Shown here: positions 54,785 to 63,189 of the stretch, one piece after another
How the letters are laid out: every line of letters starts with the position of its first letter
Numbering within the stretch: position 1 is the stretch's first letter
NCBI RefSeq assembly: GCF_002105755.1
Contig: NZ_CP020821.1
Span: 620,001-684,000, forward strand
Origin: Mycobacterium colombiense CECT 3035
GTDB taxonomy: Bacteria > Actinomycetota > Actinomycetes > Mycobacteriales > Mycobacteriaceae
Direction of reading: 5' to 3'
Length of the DNA: 64,000 nt
Position numbers and translations under genes: made by a program
The notes under the pieces: generated by a model
Database searches by the model: none
Told to the model about the DNA's origin: nothing
Seen by the model: the letters and a program-made list of their open reading frames with translations, nothing else

Positions 54785-55065
54785 CTCACCGAAGGGCGCC
54801 GTCGCCCCCGCGCCGTCGCCGCGGATGCGGCAAACCCGCGCAACAATCCGCAACCCTCAATCTCACCTTTATGCGGAGACATTGGAAATACACAGGATTC
54901 ACCAATATTTGACCCTAAATTGACGTTGCCGGAGGCGTGGTTCGAAGCCGCGGTGGCATTGCCGGAAACGAGTAATTGAACATCGCACCCGAAATTGCAA
55001 AGTCATGCATAATGGCCCCAGATCCCGGGGGCCCGCCAGAGCGAACTGAAAGGTTGGGTTCCGCG

Positions 55066-56085
55066 ATGACGCCTGCCCGGACGAGCCACTCCGCCGAAAG
55101 CGCCGGCCTGCTGGCGCGCCCAGCCCGTTCGGGAACCACTGTCCGCCCCGTCGCGCTGTTCGTGCTGGGCATGGCGCGGTCGGGGACGTCCGCGCTGACC
55201 CGGGTGCTGTCGCTGTGCGGGAGCACGCTGCCGGCGGGGATGTGCGGCGCCGACGGGAACAACCCGCGCGGTTATTGGGAGCCGCGCGCGGCCATCATGC
55301 TCAACGAGTCGATCCTGCGTCGCCACGACAGCAACTGGTACGACCCGACGATGCGGCTGCAAGAGGAGCTCGCGTTCGGCGCGGAGGAAAAGGCCGCGTG
55401 TATCGCAGAGATCGCCGCCTACCTGGGCACGCTGCCGGCTGCGCCGCTGGTGGTGATCAAGGAGCCGAGGATAACCGCGCTCTCCGAACTCTGGTTCGAG
55501 GCGGCGCGCCAGGTCGGGTTCGACGTCGCCGCGGTCATCGCGCTGCGTCACCCGCAGGAGGTCGTCGCCTCGACCGCGAAGTACGTCCAAACCTCGCCGG
55601 AGCTCTCGAGTGCCCTGTGGCTCAAATACAACCTGCTGGCCGAGCGGCATACCCGCGGCATGCCGCGGGTGTTCGTCGACTACGCCAACCTTCTCGACGA
55701 CTGGCACCGAGAGGTGAAGCGCATCGCCACGACGCTCGACATCGATCTGGACACCGCCGAGGAGAGCGCGATCGAGGAGTTCCTCACTCCCGATCTTCGC
55801 CGCCAGAGATACTGCGGACCGGTGGCCGACCACTTCGGTAGCGACTGGATCTCCGCCGTCTACGCAGCGCTGCGCGGGGCGGCGCAGGACGACCCGCTGC
55901 ACGTATCGACACTCGATCGGGTTTTCGAGGCCTATCAGGCCGGCGAGCGTGATTTCCGCATGGCCTTCACCGAATTCCACACGCGGACCAACAGCGTGGT
56001 CCGCCGGGTGTTCAGGCCGTTCATCGTCAAGCCGATCCTCGAGGTGGCCGCGATGGTGCATCGACGCAGGGGAGCCTGGGCCTAG
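55066..56085 (+). CDS. Sulfotransferase family protein, copy 1
   Basis: About 339 residues, ATG at 55066 (MTPARTSHSAESAG) chosen because the leader TGAAAGGTTGGGTTCCGCG closely resembles that of the second copy; the frame is open to 54976. P-loop-like PAPS-binding motif FVLGMARSGTSALTRVL at about residues 32-48, a central substrate segment NNPRGYWEPRAA, and IKEPRITALSELWF. Family: PAPS-dependent sulfotransferase-like. The next sulfotransferase at 56676 is a close paralogue along its whole length. Sulfate or other acceptor transfer is inferred from the fold only. Confidence 0.82.
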   Translation: MTPARTSHSAESAGLLARPARSGTTVRPVALFVLGMARSGTSALTRVLSLCGSTLPAGMCGADGNNPRGYWEPRAAIMLNESILRRHDSNWYDPTMRLQEELAFGAEEKAACIAEIAAYLGTLPAAPLVVIKEPRITALSELWFEAARQVGFDVAAVIALRHPQEVVASTAKYVQTSPELSSALWLKYNLLAERHTRGMPRVFVDYANLLDDWHREVKRIATTLDIDLDTAEESAIEEFLTPDLRRQRYCGPVADHFGSDWISAVYAALRGAAQDDPLHVSTLDRVFEAYQAGERDFRMAFTEFHTRTNSVVRRVFRPFIVKPILEVAAMVHRRRGAWA

Positions 56086-56675
56086 GGGAGCCGTCGCACT
56101 GGTCAGCGCGCTTGTCTCCACCAAACTTGGGTCACCGGCGTGGTTCACGCACGGCGGCTCAGATCGTTTGTTAGAGTAACCATGCTTGCGTTCGCGGAAT
56201 GCACGGCCGGTCTGTCCAAGGCCGCGGCATGGGTGTGCGGATATGGCTTACCGGCCTCGCCGATGCAATTCGCGCCAGGCATAACAATCGCTGTCGTCGT
56301 GTCGTTCTGCGCGTTGCCATCCAAAAGTTAAGTAAACAAAACGGATTCGTAAAAATCATGTCGTGAACGGTGTGCCCCGGCTATAGTCCTTAGCGGGCAC
56401 AATGATCCGACGAAACTGACCCGGGGGGCGAAGTTGACGGTCGCAAGTCATAGCTGACTCCGTATGAGGAGTTCGGTAGGTAATCTCCTCTTTTCGTCAA
56501 AGATGTTGCGGGGCCGAGATTCAGGCCCTGACTTAATGATGTGCGCAATCGGGTTGGCTCCGGTGATTGCTGCGCGCCCGTCCCGGACAGGCCCGCATCA
56601 GCTCGGAAAGACGTGAATAACAACGGAATTCCCGAAGCCGGTTAGATGCCCGAGAAGTGAAAGGTTCGATTCGCG
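56086..56675. other. 590-base AT-richer intergenic region between the sulfotransferase genes
   Basis: No convincing gene. GC content is clearly lower than the surroundings from about 56150 to 56660. Short open frames (for example 56140-56331, 63 codons) have no ribosome site or recognisable product. A hairpin GAGGAG...CTCCTC followed by TTTT at 56466-56494 is a weak terminator or attenuator candidate. The final 20 bases form the leader TGAAAGGTTCGATTCGCG of the second sulfotransferase. Confidence 0.6.
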
Positions 56676-57668
56676 ATGAGATTGGCCCGGACGAGCAAAC
56701 AAGCCGACAACGCCTCTGATTCCACCCGTCCGGTTGTGTTGTTCGTCCTCGGCCCGCAACGGTCCGGAACCTCGGCGCTCACCCGGGTGCTCTCGCTGTG
56801 CGGCGGCACACTTCCTGCTGCGATGTTGGGCGCCGACGCGAATAATCCGCTCGGCTACTGGGAACCGCGGGCGGCCATTTCGCTGAACGAGACGATCCTT
56901 CGCCGGCTCGGGACCAATTGGTACGACCCGTCATTGCGGTTTCTGGACGACGGCGCGGTCGATCCCGGTGAGAGCAAGGCCTGCGTCGCGAAGATCGCCG
57001 CGTATCTGTCCACCCTGCCCGCGGCGCCGCTGGTGGTGATCAAGGAGCCCAGAATCACCACCCTGTCCGACCTGTGGTTCGAGGCGGCGCGTCAGGCCGG
57101 ATTCGACGTCGCGTCGGTGATCGCGGTACGTCATCCGCAGGAGGTCATCTCCTCGATTGTGAAGTCCTGGCACGTCTCTCCCGCGCTCGCGAGTGCCTTA
57201 TGGCTGAAATGCAACATCCTCGCCGAGCGCAACACTCGCGGGGTGCCGCGCGTATTCGTCGATTACGCGAATCTTCTCGACGACTGGCGCCGGGAAATGA
57301 AGCGGATTTCCACCGAGCTGCCGGTCGAGCTGCATACCCAGGACGAGGACGCTATCGAGGAGTTCCTCACCCCCGGTCTGCACCGCCAACGGCACTGCGG
57401 GCCGGTGCCCAGCCTTTTCGGCGCGGATTGGATCTCGTTGGTCTACGAAGCATTACGCGAGGCCGCCCAGGACGATCCGATCGACATGTCAACACTGGAC
57501 CGTGTTTTCGCGTCCTACCGGGAGAGCGAACGGGATTTCCGCAAGGCATTCGAGGACTTTCATGGTTTATCGAACAGCATGCTGTTCCGTATCTTCCGGC
57601 CGGTCATCGCCCGCCCGGTGATGGAGGTGCTGGCAATGGCGCATCGGCACCGGGGGACCTGGGCCTAA
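56676..57668 (+). CDS. Sulfotransferase family protein, copy 2
   Basis: 330 residues, ATG at 56676 (MRLARTSKQADNASDSTRPV) with GAAAGG 15 bases upstream. The PAPS-binding motif is FVLGPQRSGTSALTRVL, and NNPLGYWEPRAA, IKEPRITTLSDLWFEAARQ and VFVDYANLLDDWRREMKR align with copy 1. Divergence is concentrated at the N-terminus and in residues 105-120 and 205-225. A tandem duplicate with probable change of acceptor specificity. Confidence 0.82.
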   Translation: MRLARTSKQADNASDSTRPVVLFVLGPQRSGTSALTRVLSLCGGTLPAAMLGADANNPLGYWEPRAAISLNETILRRLGTNWYDPSLRFLDDGAVDPGESKACVAKIAAYLSTLPAAPLVVIKEPRITTLSDLWFEAARQAGFDVASVIAVRHPQEVISSIVKSWHVSPALASALWLKCNILAERNTRGVPRVFVDYANLLDDWRREMKRISTELPVELHTQDEDAIEEFLTPGLHRQRHCGPVPSLFGADWISLVYEALREAAQDDPIDMSTLDRVFASYRESERDFRKAFEDFHGLSNSMLFRIFRPVIARPVMEVLAMAHRHRGTWA

Positions 57669-57838
57669 CCCCTTTCGCCCGCTTCGTTCGCGCGCTTTGT
57701 GCGAATTCGAGACGCCGTCGGTCCGCTTCGCGGAATCCTGTGATGCCGCCTAGAGTCCCCGATATGATCGACCGGACCGCGCGGCGATGCGCGCCGGTTG
57801 CGTAATTTCCTCTGCACACGAAAGAAAGGCGTCGATTC

Positions 57839-58954
57839 TTGTCAGCGTCCGTGCTCATCAGTGGTGGGGCAGGATTCATCGGGTCGGCGCTCTCACACCG
57901 TCTCGTCGAGGCCGGATACGACGTCGCGGTGATGGACGTCTTGCATCCCCAGGTGCACGGCGGCGCCCGGCCGATCGAGCTGCCGCGCGCCGTGCGGCTG
58001 TTCACCGGCGACGTCACCCATGCGCCCGACTGGGACGCCGTGTTGCGGTTGTTCCGCCCGTCGCAAGTCGTCCATCTGGCGGCCGAGACCGGAACCGCAC
58101 AGTCGCTGTCGGAGGCGACGCGCCACGGTTCGGTGAATGTCGTTGGAACCACTCAGCTTCTGGACGCCCTGAGCCGCTCGGGAAGCGTGCCCGAGCAACT
58201 GGTCCTGGCGTCGTCGCGGGCGGTCTACGGCGAGGGTGCGTGGCAATCCGGCGAGCAGGTTTTCTATCCGAAACCCCGCAGCCACGCACAACTTCTCGCC
58301 GGTGTCTGGGATCCGCAGGGGCCGGCGGGCGAACAGGCCGTGCCGCTGCCCAGCCGCGCCGACCGAACGGAGCCCCGGCCCACCAACGTGTACGCGGCGA
58401 CCAAGCTGGCTCAGGAACACCTGTTGGCGGCCTGGACGGCCGCGCACGACACCAACCTCAGCGTGCTGCGGCTGCAAAATGTCTACGGCCCGGGCCAGTC
58501 ACTGACCAATTCGTATACCGGGATCGTCGCGCTGTTCGCACGGTTGGCGCGGCAGGGGCTTGCGCTGGAGGTCTACGAGGACGGCCGGATCGTACGGGAC
58601 TTCGTCTACATCGATGCCGTCGTCGACGCCCTCTTCGCCGCCGTGCAGCGGCCCGCGACGCAGCCGCGCTGCCTCGACATCGGGTCCGGCAGCGCGACCA
58701 CCATCCATGAGCTGGCCAACAAGATCGCCGCCATGTGCGGCGCGCCCGAACCGACCGTCGTGCCGAAATTCCGCGACGGCGACGTGCGCGCCGCGAGCTG
58801 CGACATCGGACCGGCGCAGACCGAGCTGGGCTGGCATCCGAAGGCCACTCTCGACGACGGTCTGGGCGCGTTGCTCGAATGGATCGGCGAGCAACCCAAG
58901 GCTCCCGCGACCGATTCGGGCCGTCCCGCCGTCGAACACGCCGGGCGCCGCTAA
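57839..58954 (+). CDS. NAD-dependent nucleotide-sugar epimerase/dehydratase
   Basis: 371 residues, extended SDR. TTG start at 57839 with GAAAGG upstream. Rossmann motif GGAGFIGSALSHRL, VVHLAAETGT, the catalytic YxxxK as YAATK (preceded by PRPTNVYAATKLAQEHL), and the QNVYGPGQ substrate loop. There is an insertion of about 45 residues around EQVFYPKPRSHAQLLAGVW between the beta5 serine region (LASSRAVYGEG) and the Tyr. Likely makes a deoxy- or epimerised nucleotide sugar used by the glycosyltransferases downstream; exact reaction not deducible. Confidence 0.85.
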   Translation: MSASVLISGGAGFIGSALSHRLVEAGYDVAVMDVLHPQVHGGARPIELPRAVRLFTGDVTHAPDWDAVLRLFRPSQVVHLAAETGTAQSLSEATRHGSVNVVGTTQLLDALSRSGSVPEQLVLASSRAVYGEGAWQSGEQVFYPKPRSHAQLLAGVWDPQGPAGEQAVPLPSRADRTEPRPTNVYAATKLAQEHLLAAWTAAHDTNLSVLRLQNVYGPGQSLTNSYTGIVALFARLARQGLALEVYEDGRIVRDFVYIDAVVDALFAAVQRPATQPRCLDIGSGSATTIHELANKIAAMCGAPEPTVVPKFRDGDVRAASCDIGPAQTELGWHPKATLDDGLGALLEWIGEQPKAPATDSGRPAVEHAGRR

Positions 58955-59174
58955 GGGGCATCGTCCCGCACCCATCCAGCAGCCGAGGCCGCACAAATTT
59001 AACGCCTATGATGGTTGCTACTGCCCGGTAGGGCAGGGATGGTCACCCGGTAGCGGGGGGACAGGTCAAGGAGGCCGGGCAGGCGAGCTAGTTGGACAAC
59101 TGCGACACGCATTGACGGCCTCGACGTGGTCGAGCGCATCACCGCCAGTACTTCATCTGAACTAAGGGGCACCC

Positions 59175-60002
59175 TTGACCGTTACCGATCGTGACATGCG
59201 ATCTCCCTTTCTAGACACCCGTTCCGCCTATCTTGAGCTGCTGCGACGCAATCTCACCCGATACGGCAGCGACGAGTTGGTGCCGGTCGGCTGGAACTAC
59301 CTCGGGCGTCCCCTCTTCAGCACCCGCAATCTGCTGCTGGTGCGCAAGCGCCCGTTCAACAAGCAGGCGCGTGACCTCGGCCTGGACTGGCCGGCGGACG
59401 CGTTGACGATGATCGGCATGCAGCGGCTGACCAGTTTGCAGCATTGCGTCGAGACGGTCCTGAAAGACGACGTTCCCGGTGATCTCGTCGAGTGCGGTGT
59501 GTGGCGGGGTGGGGCGTCGATCCTGATGCGTGCCGTGCTGTCGGCGTACGGCGACGAGAAGCGTTCCGTGTGGCTGTGCGACTCCTTCGAAGGCGTACCT
59601 CCGCCGGACACCGAGCACTACGAGGCGGACAAGGGCATCAAGTTGCATCGCGCCGCCGGCGTGCTGGCCATACCCCAGGAGCAGGTCAAGGCGAATTTCG
59701 AGCGCTATGGGTTGCTCGATGACCGGGTCCGGTTTGTTCCGGGTTGGTTCAAGGACACCCTGCAGGACGCCCCGATCGACCGCATTTCGGTGTTGCGCCT
59801 GGATGGCGATCTGTATGAGTCGACGATTCAGGCGCTCGATGCGCTCTACCCGCGGCTGTCGCCCGGGGGCTTTTGCATCATCGACGACTACCACGCCATC
59901 GCCGCGTGCGCGCAGGCGGTGACCGACTACCGTACGCAACATGGCGTGACTGCCGAGATCGAGGAGATCGACGGCACCGGCGTGCTGTGGCGCAAAGCCT
60001 GA
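59175..60002 (+). CDS. TylF/macrocin-type O-methyltransferase, copy 1
   Basis: 275 residues, TTG start at 59175 behind the leader AACTAAGGGGCACCC. SAM-dependent, Mg-requiring methyltransferase of the TylF/NovP family that methylates sugar hydroxyls. SAM motif DLVECGVWRGGASILM; WLCDSFEGVPPPD; metal-site VLRLDGDLYEST and IIDDYHA. The N-terminal part reads RNLTRYGSDELVPVGWNYLGR. Copy 2 at 63190 is close throughout, with a nearly identical 189-base 3' tract. Together with the glycosyltransferases it should tailor a cell-surface glycan. Confidence 0.9.
   Translation: MTVTDRDMRSPFLDTRSAYLELLRRNLTRYGSDELVPVGWNYLGRPLFSTRNLLLVRKRPFNKQARDLGLDWPADALTMIGMQRLTSLQHCVETVLKDDVPGDLVECGVWRGGASILMRAVLSAYGDEKRSVWLCDSFEGVPPPDTEHYEADKGIKLHRAAGVLAIPQEQVKANFERYGLLDDRVRFVPGWFKDTLQDAPIDRISVLRLDGDLYESTIQALDALYPRLSPGGFCIIDDYHAIAACAQAVTDYRTQHGVTAEIEEIDGTGVLWRKA
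59691..59879 (+). repeat. Near-identical tract shared with 63685-63873
   Basis: This 189-base segment inside the first TylF gene matches 63685-63873 in the second with only three mismatches that I count, while the preceding 5' part of the genes differs at roughly one base in eight. Suggests a recent gene conversion or strong local constraint. Confidence 0.75.
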
Positions 60003-60125
60003 GTCGCAGCTGCCCTTAGTTCGTCCCCGAGGTAGTCGCGCAAACCGGTGCTGTGAAGTTTCGTCGATATTTACAGTGATGTCGGTGCTTCAAATGACGG
60101 CGCAACCGAAGGGCGTGGATTCGCG

Positions 60126-61403
60126 ATGAAATGTGTGCTGGCCAGTTATGGGACGCGCGGTGATATCGAGCCTTCCCTGGTGGTAGCGCGCGAACTGCAG
60201 CGCCGCGGGCACGACATGGTCATGGCCGTCCCGCCCGACTCGGTCAGCTTCACCGAAGCCGCGGGGCTGACGGCCGTCCCGTATGGGCTGGAATCGCAGG
60301 CCTGGCTCGACGTGTACCGCGACTTCTGGACGTCGTTCTTCCGCGGCTTCTGGAAGATCCGGGAAATGCGCGGCATGTGGCGCGAGATGTGGGACCTCAG
60401 CGATCAGTGCTGGGCGCAGATGAACACCACGTTGATGTCGCTGGCCGACGGAGCCGACCTGGTATTCGCGGGGCAGAGCTACCAGGAGCCGGCCGCCAAC
60501 GTCGCCGAGTACTACGACCTTCCGCTGGCCACGCTGCACCACGTCCCCATGCGGCCCAACGGCCAGGTCGTCTCGATCCTGCCGCCGCCGCTGGCCCGCT
60601 CGGCGATGACCGCGTTCGACTGGTTCTGTTGGCGCCTGAACAAAAAGGTCGAGGACACCCAGCGCCGAGAACTGGGGCTGCCGAAGGCGAAGGGACCGTC
60701 GCCGCGGCGCATCGCCGACCGTGAATCGCTGGAAATCCAAGCGTACGACGAGGTTTGCTTCCCCGGTCTGGCCGCCGAGTGGGCGAAATGGGATGGCCTG
60801 CGGCCCTTCGTCGGCCCGCTGACGATGGAGTTGACCACCGAAGCCGACGACGAGGTGATGTCCTGGATTCGCGGCGGGACCCCGCCCATCTTCTTCGGCT
60901 TCGGCAGCATGCCGGTCGAATCCCCGGCCGACACCGTCGAGATGATCAGCTCGGCGTCCGCGCAGCTGGGGGAGCGGGCGCTGATCGCCGCCGGCCGTAG
61001 CGACTTCAGCGGCGTGCCCCTGGCCGATCACGTCAAGGTGGTGGGCCCGGTCAACTACGCGACGATCTTTCCCGTCTGCCGTGCGGTGGTCCACCACGGC
61101 GGTTCGGGCACCACCGCCGCGAGCCTGCGCTCCGGGGTTCCCACCCTGATTCTGTCGATGGACGCCAATCAGACCGTCTGGGGAGCCCAGCTCAAACGGC
61201 TGAAAGTTGGTACCACACGCCGGTTTTCGGCAACCGACCGGGAATCGTTGGTGGCGGACCTGCGGCGGATCCTGGCCCCGGACTACGCCGCGCGCGCCCG
61301 CGAGATCGGTGCCCGGATGACCAAGCCGGCCGACAGCGTGGTCAAGGCCGCCGACGTCGTGGAGAACTTCGTCAGCTCGCGGAGTCGGTCCCGTTCCAGC
61401 TAG
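60126..61403 (+). CDS. GT-B glycosyltransferase (GT1 family), copy 1
   Basis: 425 residues, GT1/MGT-type enzyme like mycobacterial glycopeptidolipid glycosyltransferases (GtfA/GtfB/RtfA) and M. tuberculosis Rv1524/Rv1526c. N-terminal KCVLASYGTRGDIEPSLVVA, acceptor domain with FRGFWKIREMRGMWREMW, donor-binding C-terminal domain IFFGFGSMPVESPADTVEM and HHGGSGTTAASLRSGVPTLI. ATG at 60126 with leader GAAGGGCGTGGATTCGCG. The donor is presumably a nucleotide-activated deoxysugar. Cytosolic. Copy 2 lies downstream. Confidence 0.9.
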   Translation: MKCVLASYGTRGDIEPSLVVARELQRRGHDMVMAVPPDSVSFTEAAGLTAVPYGLESQAWLDVYRDFWTSFFRGFWKIREMRGMWREMWDLSDQCWAQMNTTLMSLADGADLVFAGQSYQEPAANVAEYYDLPLATLHHVPMRPNGQVVSILPPPLARSAMTAFDWFCWRLNKKVEDTQRRELGLPKAKGPSPRRIADRESLEIQAYDEVCFPGLAAEWAKWDGLRPFVGPLTMELTTEADDEVMSWIRGGTPPIFFGFGSMPVESPADTVEMISSASAQLGERALIAAGRSDFSGVPLADHVKVVGPVNYATIFPVCRAVVHHGGSGTTAASLRSGVPTLILSMDANQTVWGAQLKRLKVGTTRRFSATDRESLVADLRRILAPDYAARAREIGARMTKPADSVVKAADVVENFVSSRSRSRSS

Positions 61404-61808
61404 CCCGCCGCAGCCGTTGTGCAGGGCGGATAGCTGACTCAGCTATCGAATCGGGGCGTGCGGCGCCATCCGGATCGACTTCTGATTTTTCTGAGACACG
61501 CTGTCGATCGTCTGGCAGACTTACATATGATCAGGCGGCGATACCTGGGGTTCAGCTAAACCACCCGGGGTCGTCATACTTCTACGGTCGGGGGGAAAGG
61601 CCGATGGGGTTGGGTTCGTCGCGCTCGACTGTACCGGTGCGCGCTCGCGATCGTGTCTGGCCTCGGGCTGCCAAATCCGTTGCGAAACAACTACATTCAC
61701 TGTCTCTGACCACACCGCAGGGCCAATGGCGGGCCGCAGATTACCGAGCGAAAGCGCTGCAGTCAAAGTTGCCCATGCCGTCGGGGATTGATTAAGGTAT
61801 TAATCGCG
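61404..61808. other. 405-base intergenic region between the two glycosyltransferases
   Basis: No convincing gene; a 63-codon open frame at 61604-61795 lacks a recognisable product. A perfect seven-base inverted repeat GATAGCT-N5-AGCTATC at 61429-61447 could be an operator or terminator. The end of the region, ATTAATCGCG, is an abbreviated form of the shared leader of the cluster. Confidence 0.55.
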
Positions 61809-63095
61809 ATGAAATTTGCTGTGGCAAGCTATGGAACGCGTGGGGATATAGAACCTTGCCTCACCATCGGTCGTGAGCTGATGCGCCGCGGCCATTCGGT
61901 TCGGATGGCCGTCCCGCCCAATCTCGTCGGTCTGGCCGAAGCGGCCGGTCTTCCGGCGATCGGCTATGGGCCGGATATGCACGACTTTTGGAGCGACGAG
62001 TTCATCCGGGACTTCTGGAAGAATTTCGTCAGGGGACCCATCAGTTTGATGCGCGAAGCCTGGGAACCGGTGCTGCGCAACTGGCAGGAAATGAGCTCGG
62101 CGCTGATGTCGGTGGGCGCCGGTGCCGATTTGCTGTTCAGTGGCCAGCTTTACCAGGATTTGGCCATCAACGTCGCCGACTATTACGGCATTCCGATGGC
62201 CACGCTGCACTACATCCCGATGCGTCCCAACGGTCGTCTCCTGCCGAAGGTGCCCGGGCCCCTGGTCCGCACCGGCATGTCGATATACGACTGGATGTGC
62301 TGGCGGATGAACAAGAAGGCCGAGGATCGGCAGCGCCGCGAGCTCGGCCTGCCGACCGCCTCGGTCGCCTCACCGCGACGCATCGCCGAACGCGGTTCGC
62401 TGGAGATTCAGGCGTACGACGACGTCTGCTTCCCCGGGTTGGCCGAAGAATGGAAGAAGTGGGGCACGCAACGGCCTTTCGTGGGTTCGCTGACCATGGA
62501 ACTGCCGACGGACTCCGACGACGAGACCTTGTCGTGGATCGCCCAGGGAACGCCGCCGATTTGTTTCGGCTTCGGCAGCATGCCGGTCGCCGAGACACCC
62601 GCCGATACGGTCCGCATGATCGGCGACGCGTGCGCGGAGCTGGGGGAGCGGGCCCTGATCTGTTCCGGCTGGAGCGACTTCAGCGACGTCCCGCAGCTCG
62701 AGCACGTCAAGGTCGTCGGCGTCGTCAACTACACGAAGATCTTCCCCGCCTGCCGTGCCGTCGTGCACCACGGCGGATCGGGCACCACGGCGGCGGGCCT
62801 GCGCGCCGGGGTTCCCACGCTGATCCTCTGGACGGCGGGTGATCAGCCGATGTGGGGGTCTCACGTCAAGCAGCTGAAGGTGGGCACGTCCCGGCGGTTC
62901 TCGGCCACCACGCCCGAGTCCCTGGTCGCGGACCTGCGAAAGATCCTGGCGCCGGAGTACCTCACCCGTGCCCGTGAGCTTGCGGCGCGGATGAGCAAAC
63001 CCGCCGAGAGCGCAGGTCGCGCCGTCGACCTGCTGGAAGAGTTCGCCCGCTCGGGGCGTTGCGTCCCGGGCATTCCCGCGGAGCGAAGTCGCTGA
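61809..63095 (+). CDS. GT-B glycosyltransferase (GT1 family), copy 2
   Basis: 428 residues, ATG at 61809 (MKFAVASYGTRGDIEPCLTI), start aligned to copy 1. Same domains: KFAVASYGTRGDIEPC, ICFGFGSMPVAETPADTVRM, HHGGSGTTAAGLRAGVPTLI. Strongly similar to copy 1 along its length, with the largest differences at about residues 55-95 (the acceptor loop, VRGPISLMREAWEP versus FRGFWKIREMRGMW), as expected for paralogues with different acceptors. Followed after 94 bases by the second TylF methyltransferase. Confidence 0.9.
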   Translation: MKFAVASYGTRGDIEPCLTIGRELMRRGHSVRMAVPPNLVGLAEAAGLPAIGYGPDMHDFWSDEFIRDFWKNFVRGPISLMREAWEPVLRNWQEMSSALMSVGAGADLLFSGQLYQDLAINVADYYGIPMATLHYIPMRPNGRLLPKVPGPLVRTGMSIYDWMCWRMNKKAEDRQRRELGLPTASVASPRRIAERGSLEIQAYDDVCFPGLAEEWKKWGTQRPFVGSLTMELPTDSDDETLSWIAQGTPPICFGFGSMPVAETPADTVRMIGDACAELGERALICSGWSDFSDVPQLEHVKVVGVVNYTKIFPACRAVVHHGGSGTTAAGLRAGVPTLILWTAGDQPMWGSHVKQLKVGTSRRFSATTPESLVADLRKILAPEYLTRARELAARMSKPAESAGRAVDLLEEFARSGRCVPGIPAERSR

Positions 63096-63189
63096 GCGGG
63101 GCAACGGATACACTGCGAAACGCATTAACGGCGCCCATGCGGCGTCTAGGCTCTACCGGTACTACTGGCTTGCGGATTAAGGGGCAGTT

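Noticed and set aside
56140..56331. 63-codon open frame in the AT-rich gap
   Set aside because: No ribosome site, no recognised domain, atypical start context; kept only as part of the intergenic description.
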